Shown here piece after piece: positions 1 through 7,922 of a DNA stretch of 15,440 nucleotides. Within the stretch, counting starts at the first letter, position 1. Each line of letters starts with the position of its first letter. The DNA lies in NCBI GenBank assembly GCA_964342265.1, contig CAYFFE010000087.1, positions 1-15,440 of the forward strand, read 5' to 3'. The notes under the pieces are model-generated. The model searched no databases and had not been told where the DNA came from. It was given only the letters and a program-made list of their open reading frames with translations. The stretch comes from Halioxenophilus sp964342265. GTDB lineage: Bacteria; Pseudomonadota; Gammaproteobacteria; Pseudomonadales; Cellvibrionaceae. The position numbers and the translations under genes were made by a program.

Positions 1-224
1 CCGGGGTAACCACTGATACGTTCGTGGATGTTACCGACTGCGATGCCACCTCGGTGAATAATCTTTTAACCGACGATTTGGACTTTACCAGTGGCAGTCC
101 CTGGACGATAGAGACCACCGACGGTACTTTCTCACCGACCGCACTGGGTGAAACCGAGCAATGCACGCTCACCTCGCCTGCGGGTGCTGCGGCTACCTTT
201 ACCATTATTTTTGCCGAAAACTAA
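1..224 (+). CDS. mshA: MSHA-type major pilin, C-terminal fragment
   Basis: Only the last 73 or so codons are in the window; the reading frame is open from base 3 to the TAA at 222-224. The fragment is Thr/Ser/Asp-rich and has two cysteines (codons at 39-41 and 162-164) about 41 residues apart. This fits the C-terminal disulfide-bonded loop of type IV pilins. It ends in a hydrophobic beta-strand-like stretch (ATFTIIF). The assignment as mshA rests mainly on position: the next genes are mshC, mshD, mshO, mshP and mshQ, and in Vibrio and Shewanella mshA lies directly before mshC. The N-terminal prepilin leader, which would prove the family, lies outside the window. It could instead be another pilin paralogue such as MshB. 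The gap to mshC is 42 bp with no visible terminator, so read-through transcription is likely. Confidence 0.7.
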   Translation, partial: GVTTDTFVDVTDCDATSVNNLLTDDLDFTSGSPWTIETTDGTFSPTALGETEQCTLTSPAGAAATFTIIFAEN

Positions 225-266
225 TCGGGCTGTCGCTTTCGATAGTACTGCACTGGGGCTCGGCTA

Positions 267-686
267 ATGCGGCCATTCAGGCATCAAAATGGCTTTACGC
301 TCATCGAGTTGATTGCCGTGTTGGTGATTGTGGCCGCGTTGGGAGCCACTGCGGTGGCTCGCTTTGCCAACAACTCGGTGTTTGAATTGCAGGCCTCGCG
401 CGACCAAGTGGTTTCTGCGTTGCTGTCGGCCCAGCAATTGGCCATGGTGCAAAACGACGCTGTGCGTTTTTCTACCCAGGGCAATCAACTGGATATTTTG
501 CAAGACGGCACCAGTGTGAGCATCGACGGCGTTGTTTACCCCATCAATTTGGGCAGCGGCCAAGCCATTACCGGAGCGGACTTCGATTTTGATCGCCTCG
601 GTCAAACGCAGCCGGCCACACTGACTCTATCCAAAAGCGGTGAGTTGGTAACCATCTCTGTGACTGCCACCGGTTTTGTGCAATAG
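267..686 (+). CDS. mshC: MSHA minor prepilin MshC
   Basis: This is a 139-residue type IV prepilin-like protein. The leader is nine residues with two Arg (MRPFRHQNG), followed by the class III cleavage/methylation site G|FTLIE. A hydrophobic helix of about 20 residues (FTLIELIAVLVIVAALGATA) follows, with Glu at +5 as required for pilin packing. The rest is a small polar globular domain with no cysteine pair. In the MSHA pathway such proteins are cleaved by the prepilin peptidase and inserted as minor pilins or assembly initiators. The ATG at 267 is the only start that gives a normal leader, with a GGGG-type ribosome site about 10 nt upstream. The MshC name comes from size, the GFTLIEL segment and the place between mshA and mshD. 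The minor pilins are poorly separated by sequence alone, so the family is certain and the exact letter less so. Confidence 0.85.
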   Translation: MRPFRHQNGFTLIELIAVLVIVAALGATAVARFANNSVFELQASRDQVVSALLSAQQLAMVQNDAVRFSTQGNQLDILQDGTSVSIDGVVYPINLGSGQAITGADFDFDRLGQTQPATLTLSKSGELVTISVTATGFVQ

Positions 687-698
687 CGTCTGCATTGT

Positions 699-704
699 GG
701 GGAA
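699..704 (+). promoter_or_regulatory. Ribosome binding site deciding the mshD start
   Basis: The sequence GGGGAA lies 7 nt before a GTG at 712. The frame stays open further upstream (a TTG at 676 and a GTG at 697), but neither of those codons has a purine-rich site before it. The GTG at 712 also gives a leader of ordinary length for an MshD-like prepilin, so it is the preferred start. Confidence 0.45.
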
Positions 705-711
705 CCATGAG

Positions 712-1227
712 GTGAGCTTAGTAACACCGAACACAAAAAACGCGTTTGGGCCTAATTGCCAGCGGGGCGTTACGCTCATTGAGCTGGTGGTGTTTATCGT
801 GATTATCAGCGTTGCTTTAGTTGGCGTGTTGCGTGTGTTTAATCAAAGCCAGGAAAACTCCGCCGATCCGCTCATTCGTTTACGCGCCTTAGAGCTGGCT
901 CAGGCGCAGTTGGATGCCATTCTCACCCGTAAATTCGACGAAAACACGCCCACCGGCGGTGTGCCTGCTTGCGGCAGCGTGGATGGGCCGCTTTGTTTAG
1001 GGATTGCCACACCCGATAGCGATTTTGACGATGTTGGCGACTTTAATGGCTTATCCTTCAGCCAAAATGGCTTTACGGTGAATGTAACCGTGGTGGAGTC
1101 GGGCAATCAACTGGCCATGCCGAATTCCAATGCGCGCTTAATTACCGTTACGGTGAGCACGCCGGCCACCAGCCAAAGCGCACTGGGTTCGCCCGTATCC
1201 CTATCGGCTTTTAAGGTTAATTTTTAA
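712..1227 (+). CDS. mshD: MSHA minor prepilin MshD
   Basis: This is a prepilin-like protein of 171 residues if started at the GTG at 712. The leader has 19 residues and ends QRG. The cleavage site is G|VTLIE, with Val instead of Phe at +1, followed by the hydrophobic helix VTLIELVVFIVIISVALVGVL. Glu is kept at +5. The soluble part continues with an amphipathic helix (RLRALELAQAQLDAIL) and a Cys pair in PACGSVDGPLC, a common small loop in MshD-like proteins. The start is uncertain: TTG 676 would overlap mshC by 11 bp. The stop overlaps the mshO ATG by one base, so translation is probably coupled. The protein probably acts as a minor pilin in the inner membrane before incorporation at the pilus base or tip. 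Confidence 0.82.
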   Translation: MSLVTPNTKNAFGPNCQRGVTLIELVVFIVIISVALVGVLRVFNQSQENSADPLIRLRALELAQAQLDAILTRKFDENTPTGGVPACGSVDGPLCLGIATPDSDFDDVGDFNGLSFSQNGFTVNVTVVESGNQLAMPNSNARLITVTVSTPATSQSALGSPVSLSAFKVNF

Positions 1228-2003
1228 TGACCCGCGCAAAGGGATTTACCTTAATCGAGTTGATAACCGTGCTGGTAATTTTGGCGGTGGTGGCCGGGCT
1301 TAGCACCATGTTTGTGGTAATCGCGGCTGATGGCTATCGAGAAACACAAGTACGCAACCGCCTTATGGCGCGCGGCCGAGTGGTGCTAGAGCAAATGAGC
1401 CGGCGGATTCGGCAGTCGGTACCCAACAGCGTGCGCGTGAGTGCCTCGGGTAATTGCGTGGAATTGTTGCCCAGTGTGGCCGGCGCTTTTTACGAGAACG
1501 ACGTGGCCGATGCCAGCAATGCGGCGGCTTTTTCCAGCGCGGTAAACACTTCGACATTAAGCATTCAGTTGGGCAACGCCGAGTACGCCCTAATCGCGCC
1601 GATGGCCGCCAATGAAATTTACACCAACGCCATTCCTTCGGCGCGGATTGGCGTGGCATCAACAGTGTCCAACAGTGTTACGTTTTCTGCCGCACACCAA
1701 TTTTTGCGCAATTCCATCAGCCATCGAATTTACCTCGCCGATCAGCCTTTACGCTTTTGTGTAAGCGGCGGTAATTTGGAATTGCGAGAGGATTACGGCT
1801 TAGATACCGCTACGCTGGATGACAGCTCGCCGGGCGGAACCTCGGCGCTAATGGCCAGTGGTGTGAGTACCGGTGGGCAGGCATTTACGCTCACCAACAG
1901 CAGCAACGATCGCAACACCGCGCTGCAAATGGATTTAATCTTTAGTAACGGCACCACGCAAATTGCACTCAACCATACCGTGGCCATTCGCAATGTTCCC
2001 TAA
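1227..2003 (+). CDS. mshO: MSHA biogenesis prepilin MshO
   Basis: This is a 258-residue prepilin-like protein with a very short leader (MTRAKG). The canonical site G|FTLIE is followed by the helix FTLIELITVLVILAVVAGLSTMFV, with Glu at +5. A long polar helix follows (RNRLMARGRVVLEQMSRRIRQSVPNSVRV), typical of the larger PilW/GspJ-like minor pilins. The remainder is beta-rich with one Cys in the middle (GNCVELLP) and another near residue 175 (LRFCVSG). Its length is about that of known MshO. The ATG overlaps the mshD stop by one base, and the 3' end overlaps mshP by 11 bp, so this belongs to the same transcript. By analogy with GspJ/PilW it is likely a tip-complex or priming subunit; this is inference. 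Confidence 0.87.
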   Translation: MTRAKGFTLIELITVLVILAVVAGLSTMFVVIAADGYRETQVRNRLMARGRVVLEQMSRRIRQSVPNSVRVSASGNCVELLPSVAGAFYENDVADASNAAAFSSAVNTSTLSIQLGNAEYALIAPMAANEIYTNAIPSARIGVASTVSNSVTFSAAHQFLRNSISHRIYLADQPLRFCVSGGNLELREDYGLDTATLDDSSPGGTSALMASGVSTGGQAFTLTNSSNDRNTALQMDLIFSNGTTQIALNHTVAIRNVP

Positions 2004-2487
2004 CGCTAAAGCCCCTAACGCCGAGACACATAACAAAAAGGTCCATAAAACCAAGGCCCTAAGCCCTGGCCTGCAAGCAACTGCGTTGGCCAAACAACAA
2101 GGCGTTTTGATTCCGCTGGCCATTTTTGTTGTGGCGGGTATGGCGCTGTTGGCGGTGGCGATTGCCCGGCTTTCGGCGCAATCCAGCGGTTCATCGTTTC
2201 GCGAGGCGGTGTCGGCGCAGACTTTTTACGCCGCCGAGAGCGCTGCGCAATACGCGGTAAATCAAATAACTTTCCCCGCCGCCGATCGCACACTGGGTGA
2301 TAGCCAGTGTGGCGCAATCAATGGCAGCACGCTGGATCTACTCAATTGCAGCGCCGATCTTACCTGCGCGGTGAGCACCAATACCGATAACACCACCAGC
2401 TTTTACACTGTGCAAGCCAGTGCAACCTGTGGCAGTGGCGAGTTGCAGGCCACGCGCATTATTCAAACCTCGGTGTATTTACCATGA
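1993..2487 (+). CDS. mshP: MSHA biogenesis protein MshP
   Basis: This is a 164-residue protein started at the ATG at 1993, inside the end of mshO. The N-terminal 37 or so residues are polar and basic, ending KQQG. The hydrophobic segment VLIPLAIFVVAGMALLAVAIARL follows. A helix with the QTFYAAESAAQYAVNQI pattern comes next, characteristic of PilX/MshP-type minor pilins. The putative cleavage site G|VLIPL lacks Glu at +5. Absence of this Glu is known in GspK-type tip subunits, and a tip position is a reasonable inference here. The C-terminal half has several Cys (SQCGAIN, LLNCSADLTC, SATCGSG), likely forming disulfides. The frame is open further upstream to about 1963, but no better start is seen there. 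The stop TGA overlaps the mshQ ATG (ATGA). Confidence 0.83.
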   Translation: MFPNAKAPNAETHNKKVHKTKALSPGLQATALAKQQGVLIPLAIFVVAGMALLAVAIARLSAQSSGSSFREAVSAQTFYAAESAAQYAVNQITFPAADRTLGDSQCGAINGSTLDLLNCSADLTCAVSTNTDNTTSFYTVQASATCGSGELQATRIIQTSVYLP

Positions 2488-5471
2488 GCAGGGTGTTGCT
2501 CGGGATTACTCAGGTTAGTTTATGGGCGATACTGCTGGTGTTTAGCTCATTGAACATGGCCGCCGATTGCGCTCTTGTTTTTCCCGATACCGTGGCCAAC
2601 AGCGACGACGACGGCTCCATAACCATCGGTTTTGGTACGCAGTTAATCAATAGCCCCGACAACAATATCGAAACCACCGATTTGGACGTGGGGCCCGATA
2701 ATTTTAACTGTGAGCTGGGCCCATGTTCGGCCACTGGCACCAGCGCATCGGGCGGCACCTTTAGTGATTTTCCGGGCGGGATTAGCACGACCATTGGGAC
2801 TTTTGGCAGCGCCAGCCTAGTGCCGGGAGATTACGGGGCGTTGATTTTAGGGACTGGTGCGACCCTCACCTTGGACCCCGGTGTTTACACTTTTTCCGGC
2901 GGTATCGTTTTGGGTAATGGGGCGGAAATTATTATCAGCGCCGAGGGCGGCACCAGTATTTTTTCCAATGCGGGCATCAATATTGGTAACAATATCGATA
3001 TTAATCAATCGGGCTCCAATCGGGATTTATTTATTTATTCCAACGCCAACATTAGCATCGGTCGAACGGGTAGCGTTGATGCGTTAATTTATTCGCGCGG
3101 TAATGTAAGTGTTGGCCGAGATACCGACGTTAGCGGTGCCATTAGCGCCGAAGGCGATATTGTTACTGAAGACGCGACGTTTTTTCTGCCCATCTCTTTC
3201 CTTTTGGGTTTTTACAATCACGTTAATATTACCTACGACAATTCCGGCATCGATAACATTCCTTTCGCAGGCTTTTGCGAGGGAGGCATTAGTAGTGGCC
3301 CCACATTGGATCGGTTCGAATTTTCGATTGGCGGTGCCAGCGCCAGTGTTTGCGAACCCTACGACATTGGCATTACCGCCATCGACGACAACGGCGATAC
3401 CTTTAGCGACTACAACGGCACCATAGCGCTCAGCACCTCCACCAATAACGGTGACTGGCAAAGCACCGGCACACCGGCGGATGCCCAGGGCAATCTCACG
3501 CCCACGGGTAGCGATGCTGGCCAGGCCAGCTACGAGTTTGAAGCGACAGGAGCCGATAACGGAGTCATCACGCTGGCGCTGGCAAATACCCACGCCGAAA
3601 CACTCACCGTTACCGCAACCGACAGCGATGCGGGGGTAAGCTCTACATCGGCTGCCATAACCTTCGCCGAAAACGCCTTTGTGGTCAGCAACGCAGACTC
3701 ACTGGGCGACGATGTGATTGCCGGCCGGCGTCATGCGTTTGTGGTGAATATGCGCGCGCGCGATCCGGTAACTGGGGTTTGTCCGGCTGTTACGGTGGAC
3801 TACGACGTGGCCGATGTTGACGTGTGGATTTCTCGCAGCGCGAGTGACCCCGGCGGCATTAATCCGGTTATGAACAACAGTGATGACTCGGATTCGGTCA
3901 CTCTTAACAATAGTCAGGTGGATGCCGAAACGATCAATCTTAATTTTGCCGATGGCCAGGCCGAATTCAGTTTGGATACCAGCGACGTGGGGCAGTTTGC
4001 GTTGGAATTTTTAGACGCCAGCCTGAGCTTTTCCGATCAACCCATCTTAGGCAGCTCCGAGACGTTAACATCTCGACCGTTCGGCTTTGCCATTACCGTG
4101 GCAGGCAATCCGCGCGCGGCGTCTGCCAGCGAGGCGGTGTTTTTAACCGCCGGCAGTGGTTTTACCGTTTCAGTAACGGCCAAAAGTTGGCACAGCAGCG
4201 ACGACAGTAACGACGACGGCGTGGCGGATTTTTACACCGACGCCGACATCAGCAACAATTTGGATTTCTCCGGTCCGGATTTGCCCGCCTTTGGTCAGGA
4301 GTCGCCCACCGAAACCGTAACCTTAAGCGCATCACTGGTGTTGCCCGCCGGTGGAGTCGATCCCGGATTGGAAGAGAATAGCCCAGGGGCTCGTGTGGTG
4401 ACGGGCTTTACCGGTGGCACCGGCAATTCGGGCACAGTGTATTTTGATGAAGTGGGCATTGCTGTATTGGCGGGGGGAGTAAGCGACGGTGTTTATTTGG
4501 GGGCGACCAACACCGCCGCCAGCAACAGCGCCTCGCACTATGTGGGTCGATTTACACCCGAGTATTTTGAATTAAGCGATCAAACCCTAACCCCAGCGTG
4601 CGGATCATTCAGCTACTTGCTGCAACCGTTCGACTTGAGTACGCAATTTAACGCACTGAGCAGCCGCGATAACCTCACCGAAAACTACACCGGCAGTTTT
4701 GCTCGCGTAAGCGACGCCGACACCGCGCTAACCTTCACCGCCATCGACGCCGACGTGCCCACGCCACTCACCGACGACACCTCCCATACCAGCAGCGCAG
4801 TTTGGAGCGACGGTGAGGGCGTGTTTTCGAGCCAAGTGACCTTGGCGCGCCCGGCAGCACTGATCGCCCCCTACACGCAAACGGATTTTGGCGTATTACT
4901 CAGCGACGACGATGGCGTTAGTTTGCGCGCGGCCGATTACGATCTGGATAGCGACGACGACAGCACCGACGACAGTGTTTTCGTGGCTCGCAGCGAATTT
5001 CGCTTTGGCCGGCTGGTGCTTAGCGATGCCCACGGGCCGGAAACCTCCGATCTGCCCGTGACTTTCGCAACGCAATACTACGATGGCAGCCAGTGGCTCA
5101 CCAATACCGACGACAGTTGCAGCGCTATCGCTCAATCGGCCATTGCATTTCCCGATGGCACCATCGACGTGCCGGCCAATCGCGCTGTCGCCGTGGGTGG
5201 CGGCACGTCCAGCGGCCAATTCACCGATCTGAGCGCAGGGGCTGTGAATTTTATCGCCGGCGATGCCGGCCATTTTTTTACCGCCCCCGGTGCAGGTAAT
5301 ACCGGCGTATTTAATGTAACCATTGACGATTTATCTGCCTATCCTTGGTTGCAATTCGACTGGGACCAAAACGGCAGCTTTAACGATACGGGCCTGCCGG
5401 CGGCGGAAATCAGTTTTGGCAGCTTTCGTGGCCACGACCGCGTGATTTTTTGGCGAGAAGTGTTGCAGTAA
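2484..5471 (+). CDS. mshQ: MSHA biogenesis protein MshQ, large secreted protein
   Basis: This 995-residue protein has an N-terminal Sec signal (hydrophobic 5-23, followed by NMAADC). Residues about 95-240 are rich in short turns with the repeated pattern 'xIxIGxxxxI', including a PGVYTFSGGIVLGNG segment. This suggests a right-handed beta-helix or polymer-forming fold. From about 270 to the end the protein matches what I know of the MshQ/DUF6701 family: an Ig-like Thr/Asp-rich region, VGRFTPEYFEL near 690, SEFRFGRLVLSDAHGPE near 835, a DSCSAI cysteine near 875, and a C-terminal FGSFRGHDRVIFWRE. Several Asp clusters (DDSNDDGVADF, DLDSDDDSTDD) could bind calcium; this is inferred from composition only. 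It follows mshP with an ATGA overlap and ends the operon. MshQ is not understood biochemically; surface or pilus association is likely. Confidence 0.88.
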   Translation: MSRVLLGITQVSLWAILLVFSSLNMAADCALVFPDTVANSDDDGSITIGFGTQLINSPDNNIETTDLDVGPDNFNCELGPCSATGTSASGGTFSDFPGGISTTIGTFGSASLVPGDYGALILGTGATLTLDPGVYTFSGGIVLGNGAEIIISAEGGTSIFSNAGINIGNNIDINQSGSNRDLFIYSNANISIGRTGSVDALIYSRGNVSVGRDTDVSGAISAEGDIVTEDATFFLPISFLLGFYNHVNITYDNSGIDNIPFAGFCEGGISSGPTLDRFEFSIGGASASVCEPYDIGITAIDDNGDTFSDYNGTIALSTSTNNGDWQSTGTPADAQGNLTPTGSDAGQASYEFEATGADNGVITLALANTHAETLTVTATDSDAGVSSTSAAITFAENAFVVSNADSLGDDVIAGRRHAFVVNMRARDPVTGVCPAVTVDYDVADVDVWISRSASDPGGINPVMNNSDDSDSVTLNNSQVDAETINLNFADGQAEFSLDTSDVGQFALEFLDASLSFSDQPILGSSETLTSRPFGFAITVAGNPRAASASEAVFLTAGSGFTVSVTAKSWHSSDDSNDDGVADFYTDADISNNLDFSGPDLPAFGQESPTETVTLSASLVLPAGGVDPGLEENSPGARVVTGFTGGTGNSGTVYFDEVGIAVLAGGVSDGVYLGATNTAASNSASHYVGRFTPEYFELSDQTLTPACGSFSYLLQPFDLSTQFNALSSRDNLTENYTGSFARVSDADTALTFTAIDADVPTPLTDDTSHTSSAVWSDGEGVFSSQVTLARPAALIAPYTQTDFGVLLSDDDGVSLRAADYDLDSDDDSTDDSVFVARSEFRFGRLVLSDAHGPETSDLPVTFATQYYDGSQWLTNTDDSCSAIAQSAIAFPDGTIDVPANRAVAVGGGTSSGQFTDLSAGAVNFIAGDAGHFFTAPGAGNTGVFNVTIDDLSAYPWLQFDWDQNGSFNDTGLPAAEISFGSFRGHDRVIFWREVLQ

Positions 5472-5781
5472 GTAAAAAAGCCGTTAATTGAGCCGTTTGC
5501 TGCAATTATGAGCAATCAGCCGGGCGTTTAATGAAAATCTCGTTAATTTTGGTCATGGAGCGGTTTCGGTGGCAACAGTATTTGCTATGATTCCACGCCA
5601 GTTGCTTATGGGCGACAGTTAAAGACAAAATTCCAATAACGTAATGTCTTAAACTTTTTTTGGTTTTGTAATAGGCGGCCCTCTGATCAGTGCTCTTGTA
5701 ATCGGTGGCTGACAAATAAGCGCCCGACAAATATTGTTTTCGATACTGGGTCGATTAAAGAGTGCCTATAAGTTGGCCCAT

Positions 5782-5826
5782 CTTGGGATAGAAAAGCTTG
5801 GGATAGAAAAGCTTGGGATATAAAAG
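5782..5826 (+). repeat. Tandem repeat, three 15-bp units
   Basis: The unit is CTTGGGATAGAAAAG. Two copies are identical (5782-5796 and 5797-5811); the third (5812-5826) has one change (GATAT for GATAG). The copies are directly adjacent. A looser A-rich tract follows. The array lies about 210 bp before the protease start codon. Confidence 0.93.
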
Positions 5827-5981
5827 GTTAAAATAGTAAAAGTAAAAATAAGAAAGGCGAAACACAAAAGTCAAAAAAACAAAAAGGCACACAAATAAAA
5901 ATCCATGCCCATACTCATTCGCCCAGGCGCTGAAGGATCTATAATTAGCAACACATTAAAAACGCGCGCCGACCACAGTTA

Positions 5982-6011
5982 TTTTTAAGGCCATAGTTTT
6001 TAAGGTCATAG
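5982..6011 (+). repeat. Tandem repeat, two 15-bp units
   Basis: The unit is TTTTTAAGGCCATAG (5982-5996), followed directly by a copy with one substitution, C to T (5997-6011). It lies 27 bp upstream of the protease start codon. The unit length equals that of the other arrays at 5782 and 8841, but the sequence differs. Confidence 0.9.
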
Positions 6012-6038
6012 TGTTTTAAAAGTGTAAGGATATGTTTC

Positions 6039-7244
6039 ATGCAGGAATACCAATGCCACGCCTATCACCAGGATCTTCCCAAAGGTAAGGCATCGGGCAA
6101 AGTTCTCGTTAATGGCGATGGCTTAGAGTTTGTTATCAGAGAGCAAACCATTCGCGTGCCGTTTGCGGGTATGCAAGTGGAATTGGGCGGTGCCAGCGAT
6201 CGCATATTGTTTTTTCGCCACGCCCACGCCCCCGGCTGGACGTTTTTCTCCAACGACCGTTCCATCATCAAAAATACCCACCTGCAAAAACACCCGGAAT
6301 TAATTCAGCAAATACAAAAAATCCGAACCAAACGCAGCAAGCATTTTGTGGCCATCGCCGCGGTTATTGCCATTGTGGTGGGCGTGCCCGCGTTGGTTAT
6401 CTTTCGTATGGATTGGGTGAGCAAGCAGGTAGCGCGAGAGGTTCCCGTTGAATGGGAAGAAAAACTCGGCAAATCCACCATCGATCAGTATTCGCTGCAA
6501 AATGAGTTTTTAGAAAAAGAACAAGCCGAAGCCTTGTTGGAACCGTTGGTGCAGCCGCTGTTGGATGAGCTGCATGACAGCCGCTACCAGTACCGATTTC
6601 ACATCGCGTTGGAACCCACCCTCAATGCTTTTGCCGCGCCCGGTGGTTACGTGGTAATTCACTCGCAATTAATTTTAGAGGCCGACAGCGCCGAAGAATT
6701 ACTCGGCGTGGTCGCTCACGAAATTACCCATGTGGAAGAGCAACACGGTATTCGCAATGTGATTGGCACCATTGGCCTGTATACGGTGATTGGTGCGTTG
6801 TTTGGCGATGTGGGCGGCATAGCGGCCACTATTGCTAATGCTGCGCCGTTTATTATTAATCAAAGTTATTCCCGTGAATTTGAGCGCGAATCCGATAAAA
6901 TGGGTTTTCAATTATTAATCGACGCCAATATCGATCCGCGAGGAATGGCCCGCTTTTTTGAAAAACTCATCGCCAAAGAAAAAGAACAAATGGCCAATAT
7001 CGAAGATGAGCAAACTCGCGATACCGTTAAAAAGGCCTTGGAATTTTTAAGTACGCACCCGGCCAGCGAGGAGCGAGTGGCCTACCTCGATAAACTAGCA
7101 GAAGACATTCCCACAAGCTATCGTAATTTGGATTACGAATTTTTAGAGTTGCAAGAGGCGGTAAAAGCCTTTGTGCTTGAAACCGAAGAATCGGATTCGC
7201 AAGAATCACTGGATAATCAAGAAGGGTCCTCCCATGAAAACTGA
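6039..7244 (+). CDS. Membrane-anchored M48-family zinc metalloprotease
   Basis: This 401-residue protein carries the zinc-protease motif HEITH at 227-231 (His227, Glu228, His231). The likely third ligand is Glu282, in REFERESDKMG, where M48 enzymes have ExxxD. A STHPASEERVAYL segment near the C-terminus is also typical of M48 proteins. Residues 1-100 form a soluble domain of about the size seen before the membrane segment in some M48 proteins. Then comes a basic stretch (KIRTKRSK) and one membrane helix at about 102-123. The positive-inside rule places the N-terminal domain in the cytoplasm and the catalytic domain in the periplasm. A glycine-rich hydrophobic stretch at about 237-272 lies between the zinc motifs. 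There is no signal peptide. The ATG at 6039 has AAGGA 8 nt upstream. The 3' end overlaps the first AIM24 gene by 11 bp, implying coupling. It probably degrades or processes misfolded envelope proteins; the substrate is unknown. Confidence 0.9.
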   Translation: MQEYQCHAYHQDLPKGKASGKVLVNGDGLEFVIREQTIRVPFAGMQVELGGASDRILFFRHAHAPGWTFFSNDRSIIKNTHLQKHPELIQQIQKIRTKRSKHFVAIAAVIAIVVGVPALVIFRMDWVSKQVAREVPVEWEEKLGKSTIDQYSLQNEFLEKEQAEALLEPLVQPLLDELHDSRYQYRFHIALEPTLNAFAAPGGYVVIHSQLILEADSAEELLGVVAHEITHVEEQHGIRNVIGTIGLYTVIGALFGDVGGIAATIANAAPFIINQSYSREFERESDKMGFQLLIDANIDPRGMARFFEKLIAKEKEQMANIEDEQTRDTVKKALEFLSTHPASEERVAYLDKLAEDIPTSYRNLDYEFLELQEAVKAFVLETEESDSQESLDNQEGSSHEN

Positions 7245-7896
7245 AATTAAAGGCAGTTTTGCTTTCTCCTACGTCGACATTGATTTGGAGCCGGGCGAAT
7301 CGCTGATCACCGAGTCCGACGCTATGTCGAGCATGGACGCCAACATCGATTTAAAAGCCAGCTTTAACGGCGGTTTTTTTCGCGGATTGTTGCGCAAATA
7401 TTTGGGTGGTGAATCCTTGTTTATCAGTCGATTTACCAACAATACCTCCGAAGCTCGACGCATGACTATCGTCCAGCCCACGCCCGGGGAAATCCGCTGT
7501 GTGGAATTAAATGGCCAATCACTCAATTTACAGCCCGGTGCTTTTGTAGCATGTACCGATGGAGTGAAACTCGGCCTTAAATGGGCCGGTATAGTCTCGT
7601 TTATCGCCCGAGAAGGTTTGTTTAAGTTAGTGGTCAGTGGCGAAGGTAAAGTTTGGTACGGTGCTTACGGCGCGCTGGTGGATAAAGAGATCGACGGCGA
7701 ATACATTGTTGATACCAGCCATTTGGTGGCCTACGATCCGGGCGTTAAATTAAAGCTGCAATTGGCCGGCGGAATTTTCTCCAGCATCTTCGGCGGTGAA
7801 GGTTTAGTCACTCGCGTTACCGGCCAAGGCAAAATTGTGGTGCAGTCGCGCAGCATCAGTGGTTTGGCTGGCTGGTTAAACCCTAAATTCCGTTAA
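7234..7896 (+). CDS. AIM24-family protein, copy 1
   Basis: This 220-residue cytoplasmic-looking protein has no signal peptide or membrane helix. It belongs to the AIM24 family (TIGR00266 type), a TRAP-like all-beta fold. Family signatures seen are LEPGESLITESDAMSSMD near the N-terminus, GGESLFISRF at about 59-68, DGEYIVDTSHLVAY at about 155-168, and GGEGLVTRVTGQGKIVVQSRS near the end. The start is the ATG at 7234, with GAAGGG 7 nt upstream, inside the end of the protease gene; the frame is open back to 7171 without a better site. The biochemical role of bacterial AIM24 proteins is not established. The yeast homologue is mitochondrial and affects cristae organisation. Being coupled to a membrane protease suggests a membrane-stress or quality-control role; this is inference. 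Confidence 0.88.
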   Translation: MKTEIKGSFAFSYVDIDLEPGESLITESDAMSSMDANIDLKASFNGGFFRGLLRKYLGGESLFISRFTNNTSEARRMTIVQPTPGEIRCVELNGQSLNLQPGAFVACTDGVKLGLKWAGIVSFIAREGLFKLVVSGEGKVWYGAYGALVDKEIDGEYIVDTSHLVAYDPGVKLKLQLAGGIFSSIFGGEGLVTRVTGQGKIVVQSRSISGLAGWLNPKFR

Positions 7897-7922
7897 TTGC
7901 CATCAGGGACAGGAGAATACCC

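Larger units (their letters stand above)
5472..6038 (+). other. 567-bp intergenic region between mshQ and the M48 operon
   Basis: I see no supported gene here. No convincing hairpin followed by a T-run lies directly after mshQ. From about 5786 to 5903 the + strand is strongly A-rich and T-poor, with many A-tracts (AAAAG, AAAAATAAG, CAAAAAAACAAAAAGG). Two separate tandem 15-bp repeats sit at 5782-5826 and 5982-6011. The promoter for the protease operon must lie here or further upstream, but no hexamer pair with good spacing stands out. A short minus-strand reading frame (5506-5730) has no recognisable protein features and I do not accept it. Confidence 0.7.

Noticed and set aside
3084..3593. 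A 169-codon minus-strand frame inside mshQ
   Set aside because: It is antisense to a well-supported coding region; its composition (Gly/Ala/Val-rich) is the mirror of the Asp/Thr-rich codons of mshQ.
5472..5530. A terminator directly after mshQ
   Set aside because: Only short imperfect pairings such as TTGCT with AGCAA are present, with no following T-run.
5506..5730. A 74-codon minus-strand frame in the mshQ-protease gap
   Set aside because: The predicted peptide has no domain, signal or membrane pattern, no clear ribosome site, and sits in AT-rich non-coding DNA; open by chance.
5798..5824. A promoter formed by the repeat (TTGGGA and TATAAA)
   Set aside because: The two hexamers are only 15 bp apart and TTGGGA is a poor -35; the match comes from the repeat itself and I could not support it.
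5782..5826. A CRISPR array
   Set aside because: The 15-bp units are directly adjacent, without spacers, and no cas genes are present.
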